Assembly (NCBI RefSeq): GCF_003574445.1
Contig: NZ_KZ984551.1
Coordinates: forward strand, 256,262-320,261
Source: Streptomyces sp. YIM 130001
Lineage (GTDB): Bacteria > Actinomycetota > Actinomycetes > Streptomycetales > Streptomycetaceae
Reading direction: 5' to 3'
DNA length: 64,000 nt
Shown here in pieces: positions 63,272 to 64,000 of the stretch (position 1 is its first letter; every line of letters starts with the position of its first letter). The position numbers and the translations under genes were made by a program. The notes under the pieces are model-generated. The model was not told the DNA's origin and did no database searches. It was given only the letters and a program-made list of their open reading frames with translations.

Positions 63272-64000
63272 GTGCCTCGCACAGCCCACGAGATCCTGAT
63301 CGCCGGTCACTGGCGACGCGGCACGGGTGAGCCCATCGACACCGTGGACCCGGCGACCGGACAGGTTCTCGCCACCGTTCACTCCGCCTCTCCCGAAGAG
63401 GTCGACGAGGCCGCGCAGGCCGCGGCCCGCGCCGCGGCGGACCCTTCCTGGCGCGATCTGCTGCCGCACGAGCGGGCCGAGCTGCTGTACCGGATCGCCG
63501 ACCTCACCGAGCAAAGTGCCGATGAGCTGTCCCGGCTGCAGACCGCCGACACCGGCAAGACCCTCACCGAGACCAAGGCGCTTGCGCTGAGCGCGGCCGG
63601 TACCTTCCGGTTCACCGGAGCCGCGCTGGAGACCGCCGAGGAATCCCTCACCCCCTCCCGCGGCCCGTACGTCACGATGAGCGTGTACGAGCCGATCGGC
63701 GTGGTCGGCGCGATCAACCCCTGGAACTCCCCCGTCGCCTCCGACGCCCAGAAGATCGCCCCGGCCCTGGCGGCGGGCAACGCGGTCCTGCTCAAGCCTG
63801 CCGCCTGGACCCCCCTCGTCTCGCTCGCACTCGGCCGCATCATCACCCGGGCCCTGGACGAACTCGGCCTGCCCAGGGCCCTGTTGTCGGTGCTTCCGGG
63901 CAGCGGTCGAGTGGTCGGTGACGCCATCGTCCGGCACCCCCTGGTGGGCCGTATCGGTTTCACCGGCGGTACCGGGACGGGCCGGTCCATCGCCGCCGCG
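63272..64000 (+). CDS. aldehyde dehydrogenase (3' end cut by window)
   Basis: The visible 243 residues form the N-terminal part of an aldehyde dehydrogenase: the substrate-anchoring Asn152 in INPWNSP, the cofactor segment AAGNAVLLKPAAWTP and FTGGTGTGR near the edge. The catalytic Glu and Cys lie beyond the window. GTG 63272 follows TTGGAGG. The gene is divergent from the MFS transporter and probably acts on the compound that this carrier imports. Betaine-aldehyde-type and semialdehyde-type enzymes cannot be told apart from this half. Confidence 0.9.
   Translation, partial: MPRTAHEILIAGHWRRGTGEPIDTVDPATGQVLATVHSASPEEVDEAAQAAARAAADPSWRDLLPHERAELLYRIADLTEQSADELSRLQTADTGKTLTETKALALSAAGTFRFTGAALETAEESLTPSRGPYVTMSVYEPIGVVGAINPWNSPVASDAQKIAPALAAGNAVLLKPAAWTPLVSLALGRIITRALDELGLPRALLSVLPGSGRVVGDAIVRHPLVGRIGFTGGTGTGRSIAAA

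Overview
The window is a piece of an actinobacterial chromosome, almost certainly Streptomyces. It is very GC-rich, has many GTG starts and GGAGG-type ribosome-binding sites, and carries a complete Pup-proteasome locus, a gyl-type glycerol operon and paired WYL regulators. From memory, the order tat / pafBC / FKBP / pafA / prcAB / pup / dop / arc and then metH / gylR / glpFKD resembles the S. coelicolor core around SCO1611-SCO1661; this was not checked by alignment. No rRNA, tRNA, insertion sequence, prophage or CRISPR array was seen.

Layout. 1-7815: a cut DUF2510 membrane protein, then an apparent ethanolamine gene set (short-chain dehydrogenase, aldehyde dehydrogenase, glutamine-synthetase-like ligase, FadR-type regulator, ethanolamine-type permease, C26 gamma-glutamyl hydrolase). 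7840-11267: a LysR regulator divergent from a TDT carrier, then an XRE-cupin regulator translationally coupled to a BtuF-like metal-receptor protein. 11520-15234: a betaine-type ABC importer whose permease is fused to two substrate-binding domains. 15556-18631: a 5'-3' exonuclease, an iron-regulated siderophore-interacting protein behind an iron box, and an RluA-type pseudouridine synthase. 18645-26407 (minus strand): a Ski2-like helicase, lipid kinase, tatC, tatA, two small proteins, pafC and pafB. 26581-38116: two FKBP isomerases, pafA, an MFS/LacI pair, then prcA, prcB, an endonuclease VII-like gene, pup, dop and arc. 38377-46620: ferredoxin, a secreted protein, trmI, a site-2 protease, a RecB-like Fe-S nuclease, an orphan NarL-type regulator, a peptide-type binding lipoprotein and a HAD phosphatase. 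46790-55846: metH, then gylR-glpF-glpK-glpD. 55934-64000: a MarR regulator, an M23/LysM protein, an ABC (ATPase plus FtsX-type permease) system divergent from a two-component pair, and an MFS transporter divergent from an aldehyde dehydrogenase cut by the window edge.

How the genes work together. The proteasome block holds all parts of pupylation: tag (Pup), deamidase/depupylase (Dop), ligase (PafA), ATPase ring (ARC) and 20S core (PrcA/PrcB). A zinc-rich endonuclease VII-like gene sits between pup and prcB and overlaps the prcB start by 49 bases. The glycerol genes form a repressor-plus-operon unit with matching 17-base sites in front of gylR and glpF. The first gene set could convert ethanolamine through gamma-glutamyl intermediates to glutamate and glycine (inferred). 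The most unusual non-coding element is a run of about eight 13-base tandem repeats (59606-59707) between an FtsX-type permease gene and an OmpR-type response regulator gene. Strong hairpins mark many gene ends.
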